This document shows positions 48,231 through 61,140 of a DNA stretch of 64,000 nt, piece after piece (within the stretch, counting starts at the first letter, position 1; every line of letters starts with the position of its first letter). Origin of the DNA: Rhynchosporium graminicola (Eukaryota > Ascomycota > Leotiomycetes > Helotiales > Ploettnerulaceae); assembly GCA_900074885.1 (NCBI GenBank), contig FJUW01000015.1:415906-479905 (forward strand). Direction: 5' to 3'. The notes beneath the pieces are model-generated. The model was not told the origin of the DNA. It made no database searches and saw nothing but the letters and a program-made list of their open reading frames with translations. Position numbers and translations under genes: made by a program.

Positions 48231-48402
48231 ATAAGGCGTTTAGTTCAGTTATCTAATCTTTGGACCTGATCACGTGGAAACCTATATACTATATAATACT
48301 TCTGCACGAGTAGTACTATAGTACTACTCTTATTAGAAGGCAAAAAGCGTTACTTTCATACGGAGAAGTAGATAGTTTAGAGCTACTTTAAAGTACTCCT
48401 AG

Positions 48403-48607
48403 TATTAGTCCATATATTAGTCCATAGTCACGTGGTAGTCGAGTATCTGCGCCGGGGTTTAGCCGGCCAGATATATCTCCCTTACGGAGTCTCGACTACC
48501 TAGGAAAGACAGCCACGATACAACAGATAATACTACTACTATTATCACTATACTTTGGCTCACGCAGACTACTTAATTGTACGTACTACGACAGAGTGAT
48601 ACCAACA
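48403..48607 (+). repeat. 3' LTR of B
   Basis: 205 bp; begins TATTAG (RIP form of TGTTAG). CACGTG at 48429-48434. Confidence 0.92.
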
Positions 48608-48612
48608 AATAC

Positions 48613-51390
48613 CTATTGCTATTGATCGACGAAACGCTAGCTAGAATCTCTACCGCTAGGATCTTTACTAAACTAGATATTCGCTAAGCTTTCTACCGAA
48701 TTCGAATAGATCCAGCCTCTAAAGAGTATACGACCTTCCGGACCCGCTACGAAGCGTATAAATACAAGATGCTACTATTCGGTCTAACTAACGGCCCTGC
48801 GATATACTAGCAGTATATGAATAATATCTTATTCGACTACTTAGATAACTTCTATATAGTATATTTAGATAATATTCTAATCTACTCTAACGACCTACTA
48901 TAGTATTAATTATATGTACACAAGGTACTATAATAATTATAAGACGCTAGATTATAAGCTAACCTTAAGAAGTATAAATTTAATATTACTCGCACTAAAT
49001 ACCTTAGATTTATTATCTCTACTTCTAGAATTAAGATAGACTCTGAAAAGGTTAATATCATACGATCTTAGAACTACTTAACTATAGTTAAGGGCATATA
49101 ATCGTTCTTAGGTTTTTATAACTTCTACTAGCGATTTATTAAAAACTATAGAATAATCGCGAAACCTCTTATATAACTTACTAAAAATAATATATCATTT
49201 CGATTCGCTAGAGAGTGTAAAAATACCTTTAATTACCTAAAGCACGCTCTTACTTCGGCACTACTCCTCTACTACTATTAGCAAGATCTACCTTATATAA
49301 TCGAAACAGATACTAGTAATAGAGTAATAGCAGGTATACTATCGTAATAGCACGATAAAGACTAGTTTCTAGTAGCTTACTTCTCTAAGACTATACTACT
49401 AGCTAAGCTTAATTATACTATCTATAATAAGGAAATACTCGTAATTATACGATCTTTTAGTAACTAGAGATCTGAACTCGTAGGCGTATTATATCAGATC
49501 CGTATTATTACTAACTATAAAGCTCTTAAGTACTTTATAACCTCTAAGTAGTTAAACGCATGATAAGTATAATAAGCAGAGCTACTCGTAGATTATAACT
49601 TTATAATTACCTATCGACCTAGGAAATATAATCTACTTACTAACGCTCTCTCTCGTAGAATAGATAAATTAGATAATTAAAATAATATTAAGAAAGCCTA
49701 ACGTTTATAATAACTACTACGCGAAGACTAAATCGACCTAGTACTACTTACGAGTAACCTCCGAAACGGTTCTAACTCTATAGATAGCTTTAAACTTATT
49801 AATACCTTAGAAGTCGCTGACTTATCGCTAGTTTTCTCTATAGTATAGTAAGTACTCGATGCTAATCGTACTACGCTGTTACTCTAAGCACTATGAAAAT
49901 AAGCTCTCTCCGCTACTCTTAGAAAACTAACTATAGAAAAAGATCTTCTATTCTACGAAGGAAGATTAATCGTACTTAATGTTTTATACTTTCGTATACT
50001 ACTTATACGCGAAGTACACGATCGATTAGAAACTACTTATCTAAGTGTAAAGAAGACCTTATAACTCCTATTATTATAGTACTACTAGTATAGGATCGCT
50101 TTAACTATTAACTAGTACTACTGTAACTACTATACTTACCGACGAATTTAAGTGCTACGAGATAAGAAGCCCGGACTCCTATAGCTCTTACTAGTACTAT
50201 CACGCCTATAGGAGCATATTACAATTGATTACTATAGCTTTAATCGCGATAAATATAGTTACGATAATATTCTCGTATTTATAGATCGTTTTAGCAAATA
50301 AGCAATTAGTATTCCCTGCTATAAGACCTCTGATACGCGTGATCTTGTAAAGCTCTACTTATACTATATCTACTGCTATTTCGGAGCTCTACTAATAATT
50401 ACTTCTAATAAAGGACCTTAATTCGTTTCTCGCTTTTAGACTACGATTATTACGATTCTTAGTACTAAAAGATAACTTTCTGCAGTAGACTACCTATAAA
50501 CAGATAGCTAAATAGAGATCTATAACTAATATCTCTAATGTAGATTATAACCTTTTATCTCTTATTATTAAGATAACTAGTCGGAATTCTTACTTATTAT
50601 AAACTACGCCTAGATAACCCTCCCTTACGACTCCCTTAGAGATCTCTTACCCTTTAAAGTCGTTTATAGATATATACCCCGCGTTAATTAGAATTAGAAA
50701 GACCTACCCGACTCTACTATACCTACTAATAAATTAAATACTTAGTAAGCTCTAGATTATACTAATCGTCTGCGTAACGCCTAAACTACTACCTAATCAA
50801 GCCTCCTACGCGTATAAGCTAAGATATCCTGATCTTATAATCGCTTACGCTATAAAGTCGACTTTACTACAGATAACCTTATTTAGCTAGATATACGCTA
50901 CTTTATAAGCACTCGACCTAGCAAAAAGCTCGACTTCCCGACTAATAGACCCTTCCGTATAGTTAAAAAAGTTAGAAGCTCTTACTATTTAGAGCTCCCT
51001 GCTAGTATAAAGGTATATAACGTCTTCCTTACTACTAAACTACGAAAGTATCTAAACGATCCTTTACTAAGATAAACCTTACTACTACTACTACTTATTA
51101 ATATTACTAGTAATAATAAATAGGAAATCGAAGAAATACTTACGTGCTATAAGTAGCGTAATAACCTCTTATACTGCGTCTCCTAGTTAAATCAAGACGT
51201 CGATCTCACGTAGTATAATACTTCAGATATTAAGTATACTCCTGTAAAGATTCAGTAGTTCTACCTCGATAACCCGACGTAAGCAGGCCCCCTTGCTAAG
51301 CTCCCTGATTAGCTAAAAGCTTTCCACGATAGAATAAACGATTACGACTACCTTAATAGTAATAAGGAAATAAACTAACGCTTAAGAGCG
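48613..51390 (+). pseudogene. A1 reverse transcriptase, RNase H, integrase and chromodomain
   Basis: Resumes as LLIDETLARISTARIFTKLD, then YLDNILIYS near 48863-48890 (the catalytic YLDD has become YLDN), RNase H near 49300-49600, integrase near 50000-50700, and a C-terminal chromodomain at about 51120-51290 (EIEEIL, then a tail reading DIKYTPVKIQ). Stops fall where Trp, Gln or Arg is expected. Confidence 0.82.
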
Positions 51391-51415
51391 AGCTTTTTTC
51401 AGAGGGGGAAATAAT

Positions 51416-51649
51416 ATAATAACTAGTTAGATTAAAGGTTTCCCCCTATTAGTGGAAACACTTACTGCTAAGCGAGATTACCCGAGTAGAGTTTAGGAGC
51501 CCCTTTTCATATATATACTTCCTTTCTCTCTCTACTTCTTTACTTCTTAGTTATAGATTCTAAGTTGATTCTTACTACTTCATATTCTATATAATATGAG
51601 GTCTTACCTATTAGATAGTAAGTAAGACCTTTCTAGAGCAAGCGTCACA
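51416..51649 (+). repeat. 3' LTR of A1
   Basis: 234 bp ending AAGCGTCACA, followed by AAAAG. Confidence 0.9.
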
Positions 51650-51654
51650 AAAAG

Positions 51655-53120
51655 GGTGCAGAGTACTAGGTTCTCGTCTAGTTTTCAAGACTAAGAGAGA
51701 TATAGATAGCAAAATCGATAAATATAAGGTCAGATTTATAATCTAAAGTTATATATAACGATTTAGTCACGATTATAATTAGACGTATATCGGAGTCTAT
51801 AAATCTTCTACTTAGAAGATAAGCTTAGCAGTTACGGCGGAGTACGACTTAGAAGTCGAATAGTTTAATATAGTAATAGTATTCTTATATAGTGAAGCTG
51901 ATACCTAGATATACGTTAAATTGCCGCTATTTTATAGATAATATAAGCGTAGACTTATAGATAATAAATATATACTCTTACTAAAGGCTCTATACGGTCT
52001 GAAGTAGTCTCCACGTCTCTAGTAAGAGATACTACGTAAGGAGTTCGATATTATCGACTTTATACCTTTATAAACTGATAATTGCGTATATATTAATAGA
52101 GAAACTAAGATTATTATTATTACTTACGTCGACGATTTTCTAGTTATCTTAAAGGCTAGATTAGCACTTAAAGAGCTCAAAGTGAAGCTTCTTACTATGT
52201 TTAATATCCTTCTAGCTAGACTAGCTAAGTACTTCCTTAGAGTCAGAATTATACGTGATAGAGAGAAGAAGACGATTTCTCTTTGCTAAGATGCGTATAT
52301 TAATAAGATATTAGATCGATTTGGAATAACTAATTATAAGAGCGCTAATATGCCCTTTACTACTAGTTCAGAGGTTTCCATAGTTAAATTCAAGGGAGTA
52401 GCTACTCTATAAGAAATCAAGCTATATTAATAGCTTTACAGTAGTCTTCAGTACCTAGCTTATACTCGCTGGGATATACTATACTACTACTCTATACTAT
52501 TATAATTTCTGATAAATCTATCACCTTAACACCTTATAAGCGCTAAGAGAGTACTTGCGTACTTATAAGGTACGAAGTACTACGCTACGACTTACGGAGA
52601 AGACGTTACCGATAGAGAGAAGATGAGATTAAGAGGTTTCTGCGACTCTAATTAGGCCGGTAACCGAATTAATAGAGTATTATATACCGGAGTCTGTTTC
52701 TTTCTTATAGGAGGTGTTTTCTCAGCTATTTCAAAGCGATAGACTACTATAGCTCTTACCTCTACGGAAGCAGAGTATATAGCTATATGCGCCTTTACTA
52801 GAGAAGCTTCATGGATACGCCAAGTACTGAAGGAGCTAGGCTATAATAAGCCAGACTCTAGGAGTATAGAGATACTATATGATAATCAAGGAGCTCTATC
52901 TCTATCAGAGAACCCTGAATTATACTAGCGTACTAAGTATATCGATATTAAGTTCTATTACCTACGATAGGAGGTTACTAGAGGTTACCTAGACCCTTAG
53001 TATATACTGTCAAAGGAGAACGCCGCAGACGAGTTCACTAAACTACTTAGCTCATAAGATATTAAGGCCTTTATAGTAATACTGAATATAACTGTTTTAT
53101 ACCTAGAATAAGGGGTGTAG
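51655..53120 (+). pseudogene. E2 reverse transcriptase and RNase H
   Basis: Copia reverse transcriptase with an intact YVDDFLV near 52123-52145, ALYGLKQS upstream, the RNase H-associated STEAEYIA near 52758-52785 and DNQGALSLSENPE near 52890. Interrupted by RIP stops only; no frameshift noticed over most of its length. Confidence 0.85.
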
Positions 53121-53323
53121 ATATTAATTAGAAGGCTGACTTATCTTAAAGGAATTACGGAACCTATAGTTTGTCTAGATTCACGTGATATCGAGGCATA
53201 GTGCTAGTCTCTAGGGGTATCACTATATACGTATACGACAGTATAATTAACTAATTATAGAAGAAATTGGATCACTCGTACCTGTAGAAGTTACCGACTT
53301 TATAATATCTCTACAGAGGGGTA

Positions 53324-53501
53324 TGTTGCGAGGATATAGGTCTTGGCATGGATCAGGTGACTGTATTCACGTGCATAGTCCGTGCGGATATTCCTAGATA
53401 ATATCTTCTGTCGACTCTCCATAGTAATTAGTACTGCAATACAACTAACATCATTCAACTACTCTATGCCTTACTCTGAAGATCAACGTAACCTTGCTAT
53501 A
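53324..53501 (+). repeat. 3' LTR of E2
   Basis: 178 bp; CACGTG at 53368-53373; followed by GTTAA (53502-53506). Confidence 0.93.
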
Positions 53502-56500
53502 GTTAATCTTACTAGTTATAGTAGATAATATTAAGATAAAAGCACTTATCGATTTAGGAGCTATAGGATACTTTATAAACCTAGCCTTTATCGAGAAATA
53601 GAATATTCCTATTATTATTAACCTGAAACTATACTGCTTTATTTTATTAGATAGAAAAAGCGCTAGATCAGATAAATAAGTCCGTAGAAAGATAAGAGAA
53701 ATAAAGATAATTATTAATAGATATAAAGAAACGCTTTACTTTAATATTATACTTACTAGATAATACGATATCGTTATAGAAATATTATAGCTATATAACT
53801 ATAATCTTAGCGTAGACTAGATAACTAAGAGAGTTATATTTAATAATTATAAATATAAATATAATTAACTAGCTAGTAAATAAGAGGCTAGCGCTGCCTC
53901 TTTAATAATAATACTAATAGACTCTAGCTAGTTAAGTCAGGTTCCTAGTTAGATAGATAATATTTAGGAGTAGCTACTCGAACTATATAAGAAGTTCTCG
54001 AAATTATTTGAGGATCCGCAGGATATAAGGGCTCTACCTAAGTATAAACCCTAGGATTATGAAATAAACTTTAAAGATAGATTTATACTTATTATAAAGA
54101 AACTTTACTATTATAACTATAATACTATAAGAATACTTAAGGAGTACTAAGAGTTAAGTATAAAGAAAGAATAGATTCGGAAATCTAAGTTACTATATAC
54201 TATTAATATACTAATAGTTAAGAAAACAGGAGATCCTAAGGGGAGATCTTATAGAGACTATCAGATAATTAATAGTAGGACTATAAGGGATATATACCTT
54301 TTACTAAATACTTAGTACTTGCGGGATAAGCTAGCTAGAGTAAAGATATATACTAAATTAAACTAATATAATACGTTTAATTTAATCCGAATTAAGAAGG
54401 GATACGAGTAGAAGACTGCTTTCGTATTGCCCTTAGGGTTATAGGAATATATAGTAATACTATTCGGCTTAACTAATACTCTAGCTATATATTAGAGATA
54501 AAATAATAATATTCTTAAAGATTTTATTAGGAAATTCGCTATATATTACCTAGATAATATCCTAGTATACTCGGAAACTATCGAAGCGTACTAAGGCTAT
54601 ATTACCTAAGTTATAGAAGTACTATATAAAATAGATTCTAAACTAAAATTATCGAAATACGAATTCTTAATTAAATAAGTTACTTTCCTAGGATATATTA
54701 TCCGCTTAAGAGAAATAGGTATTAATCTAGAGAAAATTAGAGTAGTAAAGGAATAAGAGTCTCTAAAGAACGTTAAGGATATATAATTATAATTAGGTTT
54801 TACTAACTTCTACTAATAGTTTATTAGAAACTATTCTAAGATTACCGAACTACTCACGAGCTTAATAAGAAAGAGCGTTCCTTTTATATAGACTAGCTAG
54901 TATAAGGAAGCCTTTCAGAGGATTAAGGAAGAATTTATAGAAGAACTAACCTTATATAGTTTTAATAAAGAGAAGAAAAGTATAATAGAAACAGATACCT
55001 CTAATATCTATACTAGCGTAATATACCTGCAGCGAGATAATAAAAGATAATTATATCTAGTCGCTTATTTTTCAGAGAAAATATCTCTAGCTAAATAGAA
55101 TTATAATATCTATAAAAAAGAACTTATAGCGATCGTTAAAGTACTTAAATATTAGAAAATATACTTATAAGGAGCTAAGTTCCTAGTTACTATCTATACT
55201 AACTATATGAATCTCCGAACCTTTATAACTATTAAGGTCTTAGATAATTATCGATTAGCCTGATAGTCTGAGGAACTCGCCTCTTTTAACTTAGTTATTA
55301 TGACGACAGCTCACCTGAATATCACATGAGAAGAAGGATAGATTCCAGGGCCTAAGTTCACAGGTATCCCGGCATAACTAGTATCCGACTCGGTACAGTA
55401 TCGGACCAGTACCGGCATATGTATATAAGGTGCCTTACACTCCATCTCTCTTCTTCTTCTTCCTTCCTTATCTTTTTGTTTCCTTCGTAGTAGACTATAT
55501 AAGATCGCTCTTAGCCTACCTACTTGTTTATTCTTACTTATATACCGCCTTAAGTCTTGTGTCGTTATAGTTATTAAGTATATATAGGGAAAAGATAATA
55601 TATAAGCAGATACTCTAAGCAGATTACTAAGTTATAAGGATAATTAGATCTATAATAAGACTGCCTTACTCAGATAGCTAGATAATAGAGATATAGTTAT
55701 TAATATCCGAGAAGCTACTGCGATTAAGTAAGAAATCAAAGAACTTTAGTATAATACCTTAAAAGAGACCTAGAAAAAGGATAGGATATCCCTAGATAAG
55801 ACTAAGGAATATATCACGAGAAATATAATTAAGAATAGTATTATATAAGTTAATAGGAAAATTTAGCTTCCGCTAAGCTTAGTAGAAGTATATATTAAAG
55901 AATAATACGAGCTTCCTGCGTATAGATACTAAGGAATACGAAGAATATATCTAAAGATTTCAAGAAACTATTAGTCGGAAGGACTCTGCCGAATAGTTAA
56001 AGAAGTACTAGTTAATTATAATACTTATATTAGGAATAAGTCTTCTCGATATATATCTTATAAGCAGATAATTATAATACTAATACTACTAATATCTTAG
56101 AAATCGATATTATAGGACTTTATAGGGCTATTACTACTATTAAAGGACCCGGTTATAAGAATTCGCTATAATATAATACTTATTATTATAGAAAGACTTA
56201 CTAAGTATATAATCTTAGTACTAGTCTTATTTACTCTTATAGCCGAACACTTAGTATAAGTATACCTTAAGGAGGTAGTCTCTAAGTATAAAGTACCTGA
56301 AGAAATCGTATTAGATCGAGATAAGTTATTTATATTAAAGTTCTAGAATACTTTAATAAGGTTCTTAGGAACTAAACGAAAACTATTAATAGCTTTCTAT
56401 CCTTAGACTAATAGAAGAAATAAAAGAATAAACTAAGTAGTTAAAATGTACTTATACTACTATATTAACTATTAATAAAATAATTAAGTAGAACTACTAC

Positions 56501-56708
56501 TACTAGTAGAGTTTATATATAATAGCTCGACTATAGAAATAATAAAAGTTATATTATTCTTCGCGAATTATAATTATAAACTTATTACTTATAGAGAACT
56601 TAACTTAATAGTTAAGGATAATAATATAGCTTATATCTAAGTCCGGAATATCTAGGACTTCTGTAAGGAACTCGCAGAAGAACTCTAGTTTATAGTAGAG
56701 AAGAATAC
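53502..56708 (+). pseudogene. Element D protease, reverse transcriptase, RNase H and integrase
   Basis: Protease active site reads ALIDLGAIG near 53548-53575: the Ser of the expected DSG is Leu, a TCA to TTA change. Reverse transcriptase follows with YLDNILVYSE near 54545-54575; RNase H region near 54970-55260; integrase 55600-56700. The solo LTR at 55299-55569 interrupts it. Confidence 0.8.
55299..55569 (+). repeat. Solo LTR, type C'
   Basis: 271 bp flanked by GTTAT (55294-55298 and 55570-55574). Its 3' 120-150 bp match the LTRs of C1/C2 closely, but its 5' half is different. Confidence 0.85.
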
Positions 56709-56943
56709 TGTGACGCTTGCTCTAGAAAGGTCTCAAAACTACCTGAGTAATAAGACTTTATATTACTATAAATATAAAGTAGTAAGAATCACTTGAGAAT
56801 CTATAACTAAGGAGTGAAGAAGTAGAGAGAGAAGGGAAGTATATATATAAAAAGGGGCCCCTAAACTCTACTCGTGTAATCTCGCTTAGCAGTAAGTGTT
56901 TCTACTAATAGGGAGAAACCTCTAAACCTAACTAGTTATTATA
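56709..56943 (-). repeat. 3' LTR of A2
   Basis: 235 bp, reverse of the A1 LTR, preceded on the inner side by a C-rich (purine on the coding strand) tract CCCCCCTCCG at about 56949-56959. Confidence 0.9.
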
Positions 56944-59900
56944 CTACTCCCCCCTCCGAAAAAAGCTCGCCCTCGAGCGTTAGTCTATTTCCTTATTACT
57001 ATTAAAGTAGTCGTAATTATTAATTCTATTATAGAAAGCTTTTAGCTAATCAGGTAGTTTAGCAGGAGGTCTAGCTTACGTTAGGTTATTAAAGTGGAAT
57101 TATTATAGCTTAGCGGGAGTATATTTAATATCTATAGCGTCGTACTACGTAAGATCGATATCTTAATTTAACTAGGAAACTCGGTATAAGAGGCTATTAC
57201 GCTACTTACGGCACGTAAGTATATCTTCGATCTCCTATTTATTATTACTAGTGATATTAATAAGTAGTAGTAGTAGTGAGGTTTATCCTAGTAAGGGGTC
57301 GTTTAGATACTTCAGTAGCTTAGTAGTAGGAAATACGTTATATACTTTTATACTAGTAGGGAGCTCTAGATAATAAGAGCTTCCGACCTTTTTAATTATA
57401 TAGAAAGGTCTATTAGTCGGGAAGTCGAGTTTTTTACTAAGTCGAGTACTCGTAAAGTAGCGTATATCTAGCTAGATAAGGTCGTCTATAGTAAAGTCGA
57501 CTTTATAGCATAAGCGATTATAGGATTAGAATATCTTAGCTTATATACGTTAGAGGCTTAATTAAGTAGTAGTCTAAGTATCGCGTAAGCGATTAGTATA
57601 ATCTAGAGCTTACTAAGTATTCAACTTATTAGCAAGTATAGTAGAGTCAGGTAAGTCTTTCTAATTCTAATTAACGCGGGGTATATATCTATAAACGATT
57701 TCAAAAGGTAAGAGACCTCTAAGGGATTCGTAAGGAAGAGTTATCTAGGCGTAATCTATAATAAGTAAGAATTCCGACTAGTTATCTTAATAGTAAGAGA
57801 TAAAAAGTCGTAATCTATATTAGAGATATTAGTTATAGATCTCTATTTAGCTATCTATTTAAAAGTAATCTACTATAGAAAGCTATCTTTTAGAGCTAAG
57901 AATCGTAATAACTATAGTCTAAAAACGGGAAACGAATTAAGGCCCTCTATTAGAGGTAATTATTAATAGAGCTCCGAAATAGTAGTATACGTAGTATAAG
58001 TAAAGCTTTATAAGGTCGCGCGTATCGGAGGTCTTTCAGTATAGAATACTAATTACTTATTTACTAAAACGGTTAATAAATACGAGAACGTTATTATAGC
58101 TATATTTATCGCGGTTAAAGCTATAGTAGTCGACTATAATATACTCTTATAGACGTAATAGTATAAGTAGAGGTTAGAGGAGGCCTGGTTTCTTATCGCG
58201 TAGCACTTAAATTCGTTAGTAAGTATAATAGTTATAGTAGTACTAGTTAATAATTAAAGCGATTCCGTATTACTAGTATTATAATACTAGTAGTTATAAG
58301 GTCTTCTTTACACTTAGATAAGTAGTCTCTAATCAGTCGTATACTTCGCGTATAAGTAGTATGCGAAAGTATAAGATATCAAGTACGATTAGTCTTCCTT
58401 TATAGAGTAGAAGATCTTTTTCTATAGTTAGTTTTCTAGGAGTAGCGGAGAGAGCTTATTTCTATAGAGCTTAGAGTAATAGCGTAGTACGATTAGCGTT
58501 AAGTACTTACTATACTATAGAAAAGACTAGCGATAAGTTAGCGACTTCTAAGGCATTAATAAGCTTAAAGTTATCTATAGAGTAAGAGCTATTCAAGAGG
58601 TTACTTATAAGTAGTACTAGATCGATTTAGTCTTCGCGTAGTAGCTACTATAAACGCTAAGTTCTTTTAGCGTTATTCTAGTTATCTAATTTATATATTC
58701 TGCGAGAGAGAGAATTAGAAAGTAGATTATACTTACTAAGTCGATAAGTAATTATAAAGTTATAATCTGCGAGTAGCTTAGCTTATCGGGCTTATCGTAC
58801 GTTTAGCTATTTAGAGGTTATAAAGTACTTAAGAGCTTTATAATTAGTGATAACGCGGATCTAATATAGTACGCTTACGAGCTCAGATCTCTAGTTACTA
58901 AAAGATCGTATAATTACGAGTATTTCCTTGTTATAAATAGCGTAATTAAGCTCGGCAGGTAGTATAGTCTTAGAGAAGTAAGCTACTAGGAACTAGTCTT
59001 CGTCGTACTATTACGATAGTAAACCTGCTATTACTATATAACTAGCGTCTATTTCGATAATATAAAGTAGATATTACTAATAGTAGTAGAGGAGTAGTAC
59101 AAAAGTAAGAGCGTGCTTTAGGTAATAAAAAGTATCTTTATACTCCCTAGCGAACAGAAATAATATATTATTTTTAGTAAGTTATATAAGAGGTTTTACG
59201 ATAATTCCGTAGTCCTTAATAAATTATCAGTAGAAGTTATAAAAGCCTAAGAATAATTATACGCCCTTAACTATCGTCGGGTAATTCTAAGATTATATAA
59301 TATTAACTTTCTTAGGGTCTACCTCGATCCTAGAAGTAGAGATAATAAATCTAAGGTATTTAGTACGAGTAATATTAAATTTATACTTCTTAAGGTTAGC
59401 TTATAATCTAGTGTCTTATAATCGTTATAGTACCTTATATATATATAATTGATACTATAGTAAGTCGTTAGAGTAGATTAGAATATCGTCTAGATATACT
59501 ATATAGAAGTCGTCTAAGTAGTCGAATAAGATATTATTCATATATCGCTAGTATATCGCAGGGCTGTTAGTTAGACCGAAGGGGAGTACCTTGCACTTAT
59601 ATATATTATAATAAGTCCGGAAGGTCGTATACTCTTCAGAGGCTAGATCTATTCGAATTCGGTAGAACGCCTAGCGAATATCTAGTTTAGTGAATATCTT
59701 AGTAGTAGAGATTCTAGCTAACGTTTTATCAATTAATAGTAATAAATATTAATCCTTCCTCGTAAGGTTATTAAGTGCGCGAAAGTCGATATAGAATCTT
59801 AGACTTCTATTAGCTTTCTTAACGAAAAGAATAGGTATAGCGTATAGTGCTTAAGAAGGTTTAATATAACCTTTAGCTAAGTTATTAGTAATATACGCCT

Positions 59901-61140
59901 TAATGACTTTAAGTTCTTCAGCTAATATCTTATATAAGAGAGAGTATTTAAGGTTCTTCTCGGCCCCTTCCTTAAGCTTAATTCGGTAATTATATAAGCG
60001 ATAAGGAGGGAGAATATCATTAGCTTCCTTAGAAAAGACGTATACCTACTAGCTATACTTGTAAGGGATCTATAGTTCTGAATCTAATTCGCTTAAGCTA
60101 ATAGTAAATTACTAGGTAGTTTTACGACGTTCTATAAGGTTAATAGTTAAAGATATAATAGTAGTATCGCGTTACTGAACTGCGATTCGGTCATTAAGAA
60201 GCTTATTTATCTCGTGAAGGGTAATAGAGAAGATCTTATTGTTAGAAGACTTCTAGCGTTTATATAAGAGATAGAAGGCTAAGCTACTAATTACGTAAAT
60301 CTCTAGTATAAGAGGCTCTAGAAGAGGTCTGAGCATACGAGGTGATCTTTATCGCTTCCGAAATATCGTAGTAGCTATTTTTATACTTTAAGTAGCTTCT
60401 ATTAAGTCGCGAGATAGTATTCTGAGTAACTATTAGTCTATAGTATGAATTATACAGGCGTAGTCTTATACGTAAGTCTTTAACGTAAAGACTTCTAATT
60501 AGGATTAAAGTAGAGATTTACGCAGGATATAAGTAATAATATTACTAAATCGTACGTATTTCGGCCGTATATTAGTAGTCTCTCTAGAGTATAAAGACCT
60601 CTTTTTATTACTCTGTTCTCGTTCTTCAGATAATAAACACTTAGGCTTATTATATCTATAATAAGTAGTATAAACGCCGGAGAAATAGTCCTAACTGATC
60701 GGCAGTAGTAATAGAGGGTTAGTTACCTATGGAATACTCTCTAGGGGAGAGTTTTAGATGTTTTTATAGCTATAAGTCTCCCTAGAAGTACGCTTCCGAG
60801 CTAGTAATAGTCGTTTAATAATAGAAGTAGAGTTAATAATAGCTCGAATATTAATAGGAGAGTTAGCTACGCTTTACTATTCCTTATACGCTTCCTAGAA
60901 CTAATTAAGGCGTTTGTTTCGTTCGTTAGTATCGTGTTAGTAGCGCTAGTAAGTATAGTATTTATATAAGTCCTTAATCTCGATCGGAGAGCTATAAACG
61001 TTACTAGGAGGAGTATATAGTAGCTAAATAATCTATTATTTAGAGGTATCTAAGAGTACTTAATATTCCGAAAGCAAAGACCTTCCGAGTATAATACTAT
61101 AGTTTCCGAGAGTAGTAATAAGAAAGGGAGTAAATACTTA

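Larger units (their letters stand above)
40755..48607 (+). mobile_element. Second copia element B
   Basis: LTRs of exactly 205 bp (40755-40959 and 48403-48607), with the target duplication AATAC at 40750-40754 and 48608-48612. It splits the A1 reverse transcriptase frame, which resumes cleanly at 48613. Internal sequence is about 5.8 kb once C2 is removed. The gag region carries a Lys/Glu-rich tract (about 43790-43930); pol order is copia-type. Confidence 0.92.
37188..51649 (+). mobile_element. Chromodomain gypsy element A1, interrupted
   Basis: LTRs 37188-37420 and 51416-51649, with the target duplication AAAAG at 37183-37187 and 51650-51654. Own sequence is about 6.6 kb after removing element B. 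It inserted into the copia E2 pol frame. A purine tract AGAGGGGGAAA precedes the 3' LTR. The element is in the opposite orientation to its relatives A2 and A3. Confidence 0.92.
31632..53501 (+). mobile_element. Copia element E2, full-length but interrupted
   Basis: Two 178-bp LTRs (31632-31809 and 53324-53501) flanked by the target duplication GTTAA. Own sequence totals about 5.5 kb: gag, protease and integrase (to 34456), integrase C-terminus (36298-37187), reverse transcriptase and RNase H (51655-53120). Two insertions, C1 and A1, account for the rest. A purine tract AGAGGGG precedes the 3' LTR. It is RIP-mutated throughout, but the frame is largely free of shifts. Confidence 0.92.
31456..56708 (+). 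mobile_element. Gypsy element D, interrupted host of the nest
   Basis: Element D is visible as a left remnant (about 31456-31631) and a right part (53502-56708). Element E2 splits it, with GTTAA repeated at 31627-31631 and 53502-53506. The right part reads in order as protease, reverse transcriptase, RNase H and integrase of a Ty3/gypsy polyprotein. It is cut on the right by the LTR of A2 at 56709. Its own LTRs were not identified. It is the oldest layer of the nest, because everything else lies inside it. Confidence 0.8.
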
